Assembly (NCBI GenBank): GCA_027704905.1
Contig: CM051002.1
Span: 3,265,086-3,329,085, forward strand
Source: Muraenolepis orangiensis
Lineage: Eukaryota; Chordata; Actinopteri; Gadiformes; Muraenolepididae
Direction: 5' to 3'
DNA length: 64,000 nt
This document shows, in pieces, positions 60,603-64,000 of the stretch (positions are counted from its first letter, which is position 1; each line of letters opens with the position of its first letter). The notes beneath the pieces are model-generated. The model was given only the letters and a program-made list of their open reading frames with translations. It did not search any database and was not told where the DNA came from. A program made the position numbers and the translations under genes.

Positions 60603-60850
60603 TATATTACATTACATTACATTACATTACATAACATTACATTACAGTCATTTTGTATTACAGTCATTTGTCCAAAGCGACTTCCACAAAGAGGAGGTAA
60701 GAGAACAACTCGTCACCAGTCAAGTCAAAAGTGCTTTTCAAGAACTGAGCCAGTGCTCATGTAAAAGTACAATAAGTTCAGGTAAAAGTACAATAAGTTG
60801 GCAAACAATTGAACAATATCTAACTAACACGCAAAGCGAGTACATATATA
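60603..60850 (-). mobile_element. UnaL2-type LINE/SINE, antisense, with long (TGTAA)n tail
   Basis: (ACATT)n at 60,607-60,646 is the antisense tail. CAGTCATTTGTCCAAAGCGA is the hairpin, and the body (AACTGAGCCAGTGCTCATGT, AAAAGTACAATAAGTT) matches 18,960-19,110. A 20-bp piece of the body is duplicated near 60,760-60,800. Confidence 0.8.
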
Positions 60851-60885
60851 TGTGAACGTATATGAATCTGTATGTGTCTGTATCG

Positions 60886-61407
60886 TCACGTTGTGGTCAT
60901 GAGTCCCTTGTGGACTCGGTCACTTGGATCTCCCGTCCACCTTATGAGGACGAGGCTTTTTGAAGTCTTGTTTGGAGCACTCGGATGTCCCAGCCAATAC
61001 CGTTTCTGACGATTTCTGAACTTTCTCGTCTTTCCGCCAGCTCTGCTCATGTAGTGTCCTCTGGAGCTCATAATAAGGGCTCTGCTCATGTAGTGTCCTC
61101 TGGAGCTCATATTAAGGGCTCTGCTCATGTAGTGTCCTCTGGAGCTCATAATAAGGGCTAATATTTGACAGTCCATGCATACTTTGGTACTCTGCCTCAG
61201 CTTCTGGATCATTCTAATTGGGTGAACAGCTCTAATGGATGAGAATGGAGGATCTTTTTTTGGGGGTCTTGGTTCTTCTCTCACTATATCATCATTCTGA
61301 TTCAATTTTTCTGATTCAAGGATCCTGCCAGAGACGTTTAGATTCCTGCTCCTCACTGGAAGTCCTTTCCTACTGTCTTTAAACAAAGTTTGAATGCATG
61401 GATGCAT
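60886..61407 (-). CDS. uncharacterised 173-codon ORF with 13-residue repeats
   Basis: Not recognised. The frame opens MHPCIQTLFKDSRKGLPVRS, is basic throughout, and contains three tandem 13-residue units MSSRGHYMSRAL(I/N) at about residues 85-122, encoded by three 39-bp DNA repeats (61,041-61,157). The C-terminal third (RKFRNRQKRYWLGHPSAPNK) is basic, and the frame ends TTT-stop. There is no signal peptide or membrane segment. It is flanked by an antisense LINE end (60,603-60,850) and lies alone. It could be a repeat-derived chance frame; no splice or expression signal is visible. Confidence 0.25.
   Translation of the reverse strand: MHPCIQTLFKDSRKGLPVRSRNLNVSGRILESEKLNQNDDIVREEPRPPKKDPPFSSIRAVHPIRMIQKLRQSTKVCMDCQILALIMSSRGHYMSRALNMSSRGHYMSRALIMSSRGHYMSRAGGKTRKFRNRQKRYWLGHPSAPNKTSKSLVLIRWTGDPSDRVHKGLMTTT
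61041..61157. repeat. 39-bp tandem repeat, three units
   Basis: Unit CTCTGCTCATGTAGTGTCCT followed by CTGGAGCTCATAATAAGGG, starting at 61,041, 61,080 and 61,119, with one or two substitutions. The 39-bp length keeps any reading frame open. Confidence 0.95.
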
Positions 61408-61409
61408 GC

Positions 61410-61808
61410 AGTTATAAAGTATAAGTATAAGTATAAATATGTATAGAAAAATAATGTGTGGGGGAAAACAGAAATGAGATTAGCATTCTACGTCCCAAAA
61501 TAAGAACATTACAAACAAAGGCAACATATTTATTTTAAAGTTTCTTTATCAGTATTTATATGACGCAATTCTAGATATATATATACGTGAACAACTAATG
61601 AATGGAGCTGGATGAATACCAGTGGACACGGGGAAGGGTAGTAGTAGAGTGGATATGCAAGTCGAAAGCACAAAAAATGGGCATTGTAAAAACTTGTACA
61701 GATCTATGGAAGTGGTAAGATCACAGGGGTTGGTGATGTGTGAGACATCCACATGCTTTGTATGCCAGGGGGCAGACTTTTTGTTTATTCTGGAGACAGA
61801 CTTGAACC
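61410..61808. other. unassigned sequence
   Basis: No gene recognised; a short (AT) patch lies at about 61,577-61,585. Confidence 0.4.
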
Positions 61809-61820
61809 ACACACACACAC

Positions 61821-62231
61821 TCCACCCCCATACACAGACACACACACACACTCCACCCCCATACACAGACACACACACACACTCCACCCCCATACACAGA
61901 CACACACACACACTCCACCCCCATACACAGACACACACACACACTCCACCCTCATACACAGACACACACACACACTGCACCCCCATACACAGACACACAC
62001 ACACACACTCCACCCCCATACACAGACACACACACACACTCCACCCCCATACACAGACACACACACACACTCCACCCTCATACACAGACACACACACACA
62101 CTCCACCCCCATACACAGACACACACACACACTCCACCCCCATACACAGACACACACACACACTCCACCCCCATACACAGACACACACACACACACACAC
62201 TCCACCCCCATACACAGACACACACACACAC
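61821..62231. repeat. 31-bp minisatellite, about 13 units
   Basis: The unit TCCACCCCCATACACAG plus (AC)7 begins at 61,821, 61,852, 61,883, 61,914, 61,945 and so on, with two longer spacings (33 and 37 bp) that differ only in AC number. Variants: CCCTCAT and TGCACC. The 281-codon frame through it is repeat-encoded. There are no unique spacers, so it is not a CRISPR. Confidence 0.95.
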
Positions 62232-62350
62232 TGCAATCTCATTATGTCAACACAGACTCAGTCCAATCCATCATCCTGGGACGGTGTCACCGCAAAAAGA
62301 GAAGAATGAAAGAGAATAATAAGAAGAAACACATTAGGCCTCACACTTAC

Positions 62351-62438
62351 AGAACCTGTTTAGAACCTATTCAGAACCTGTTCAGAACCTGTTCAGAACC
62401 TGTTCAGAACCTGTTCAGAACCTGTTCAGAACCTGTTC
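62351..62438. repeat. 11-bp tandem repeat, eight units
   Basis: AGAACCTGTTC repeated eight times (the first two units each have one change). 11 bp is close to one helical turn. Confidence 0.95.
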
Positions 62439-62546
62439 GTGGTTCAAGTAAATGTGAAACTATTTGACTAAACCATTATCATTATTTATTTTTGACTTTA
62501 AAGAGACAAGATGATTTGCCGACCACCATTGAGAGCCATGGGTCTC

Positions 62547-62685
<139 letters not shown>

Positions 62686-63060
62686 GGCCTGAACCCATAA
62701 CTGGGTGCTCATCAGGGAGCAGCTTGGTTCAAAGACATCAAAATACATGATAGTGCTGTGATTTGAATAATGCATGCAATTATTCTCCCGGAACATTTGA
62801 GGGGTGATTGCGTTGAGCCATTTTTTGGTTATTCTCGGGTGGAGGTAAAGTTGTATATCAAGTGTGGTAAATAATGCAACAACATGTACTTCTACTGCGC
62901 AAGGCAGCCCTGTATCACATGGTTGGTAAGATATTTAGTCTGCTGGTGGCTCCATGTGTCACATGTCAAAGGAATGGCATGTCAAAGGCAACATGTCAAC
63001 GCAATAGCTTTGTTACAGTGGCAAATGTACCAATTTACTGAGCAATGTATCTCAAATAAA
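62686..63060. other. unassigned sequence
   Basis: No gene recognised. ATGTCAAAGG words repeat loosely near 62,961-62,995. Confidence 0.4.
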
Positions 63061-63304
63061 AATCTGGAGGATTGAATCCTCTTTATTGGTCACATACACG
63101 TACACACACAGTGAAATTAGTTTCTCTGCATTTAACCCATCCTATTATTAGGAGCAATGGGCAGCTATTGTATATACAGCTGCCCGGGGAGCAGTGTAGG
63201 GGTCTGGTGCCTTGCTCAAGGGCACCTCGGCAGTGCCCAGGTGTTTCGGGGACTTCTTCTGGTTCCCAAGCAAAGTTCTAACAGACTGAGCTACTGCCGC
63301 CCCA
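63061..63304 (-). mobile_element. tRNA-derived SINE, copy 3
   Basis: The minus strand reads GGGGCGGCAGTAGCTCAGTC with an intact A-box, TTTGCTTGGGAACC, then CCCTTGAGCAAGGCACCAGA and the shared end AATAAAGAGGATTCAATCCT. The B-box part is deleted between them. Confidence 0.88.
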
Positions 63305-63355
63305 AAGCCATGTATCTACCATGTTGGAGCTGTTGTGATTCAAACTAACTTTGCG
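63305..63355. other. short unassigned stretch
   Basis: Spacer between SINE and microsatellite; nothing recognised. Confidence 0.4.
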
Positions 63356-63376
63356 ACACACACACATACACACACA

Positions 63377-63451
<75 letters not shown>
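63356..63451. repeat. (CA)n microsatellite
   Basis: About 96 bp of CA with two early breaks. Confidence 0.95.
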
Positions 63452-63453
<2 letters not shown>

Positions 63454-63787
63454 AATGTGTCAATGTTCAACGTACCGTGTGTATTCAGCCTCTCAGTCCG
63501 TCCTGCTCCCCAAATTAAACAAAAGAGATTTATTTAGTCCTCTATGGTCTGCAAGAATTACAGCCACTAACCAATAGGCACGCAGTTTAAATTAACATGG
63601 TCGATCAACCACTTAATGGGCCACCAAGAGATGCCATTCAGACTAGAACTAAAGGAGCCGAGATAGCGAGATAAAACAGAAATCGAATCTTAATTAAGAA
63701 CAAGTCCCATTAATTAGCGTTATTGCTACGCCCTCGCTACTCGGCACAGCCACCCCTCCCCCCACCCCCAGCATCTGTGCAGGAAAC
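63452..63787. other. unassigned sequence
   Basis: No gene or repeat recognised. Confidence 0.4.

Positions 63788-64000
<213 letters not shown>

Noticed and set aside
61821..62231. Regularly spaced repeats that look like a CRISPR array
   Set aside because: The 31-bp units are contiguous and differ only in AC number; there are no unique spacers and no cas genes, and the window is eukaryotic.
61622..62467. 281-codon open frame
   Set aside because: Most of it is the 31-bp minisatellite and the 11-bp repeat translated; no non-repeat domain is present.

Overview
This window looks like non-coding euchromatin from a teleost fish. The evidence is very long CA/GT, GA/CT and compound microsatellites (about 7 kb by hand-summing, roughly a tenth of the window), 5'-truncated L2-clade LINEs, tRNA-derived SINEs with a shared 3' end, hAT, Pogo and Harbinger-like DNA transposons, and a Ty3/gypsy fragment. 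I found no convincing host protein-coding exon, tRNA gene or rRNA gene. The species cannot be fixed from the sequence. The window could be intergenic or a large intron. No bacterial features (operons, CRISPR) are present.

Layout. 1-4,700: microsatellites and LINE 3' ends. 4,717-7,566: an antisense LINE 3' end, then a long decayed L2 copy that is itself interrupted by another LINE fragment, then a tRNA-SINE. 8,000-9,100: GT/CA and AGAC/GGAA satellites. 9,727-12,297: three copies of a ~290-bp repeat, two direct and one inverted, framing unique-looking sequence. 13,936-18,098: a 4.16-kb unit with CACTG termini and flanking TA that carries broken exons of a C2H2-containing gene, one GT-AG intron, a 38-bp minisatellite and a perfect 51-bp palindrome. 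18,790-19,350: tandem LINE/SINE tails. 19,827-21,859: a hAT-like element with 8-bp target duplications, split by a second hAT of 998 bp. 24,305-24,868: two nested TIR elements. 26,021-26,700: a decayed satellite with a 10-bp period. 28,296-29,740: LINE ends. 33,265-33,880: a candidate TIR element. 35,000-40,000: mainly GT/CA satellites with LINE ends.

40,595-46,330 is a pile-up. A LINE endonuclease fragment is split by a Harbinger-like element. It is followed by a Ty3/gypsy protease-to-RT fragment, an RTE-type endonuclease fragment and a second L2 copy. 47,781-49,250 is a Pogo-family transposon with clear TIRs and a decayed DDE transposase. 51,293-51,680 is a large foldback with a tandem repeat inside. 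52,261-54,047 holds an L2 3' half and an uninterrupted sister copy of the 19,827 hAT-like element. 54,887-56,385 (minus) carries the longest coherent coding segment, a 5'-truncated LINE reverse transcriptase of about 313 residues. 57,820-64,000 holds further LINE ends, two SINEs, minisatellites and microsatellites, plus one unexplained 173-codon ORF.

The genes present are almost all broken pieces of mobile elements and do not form a pathway. What the window records is repeated insertion. Elements land inside one another and very often in or beside alternating purine-pyrimidine tracts. The most notable items are the 4.16-kb element with an intron-bearing gene relic, the decamer satellite, and the large foldbacks. 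Family names rest on remembered family features, not on a database search.
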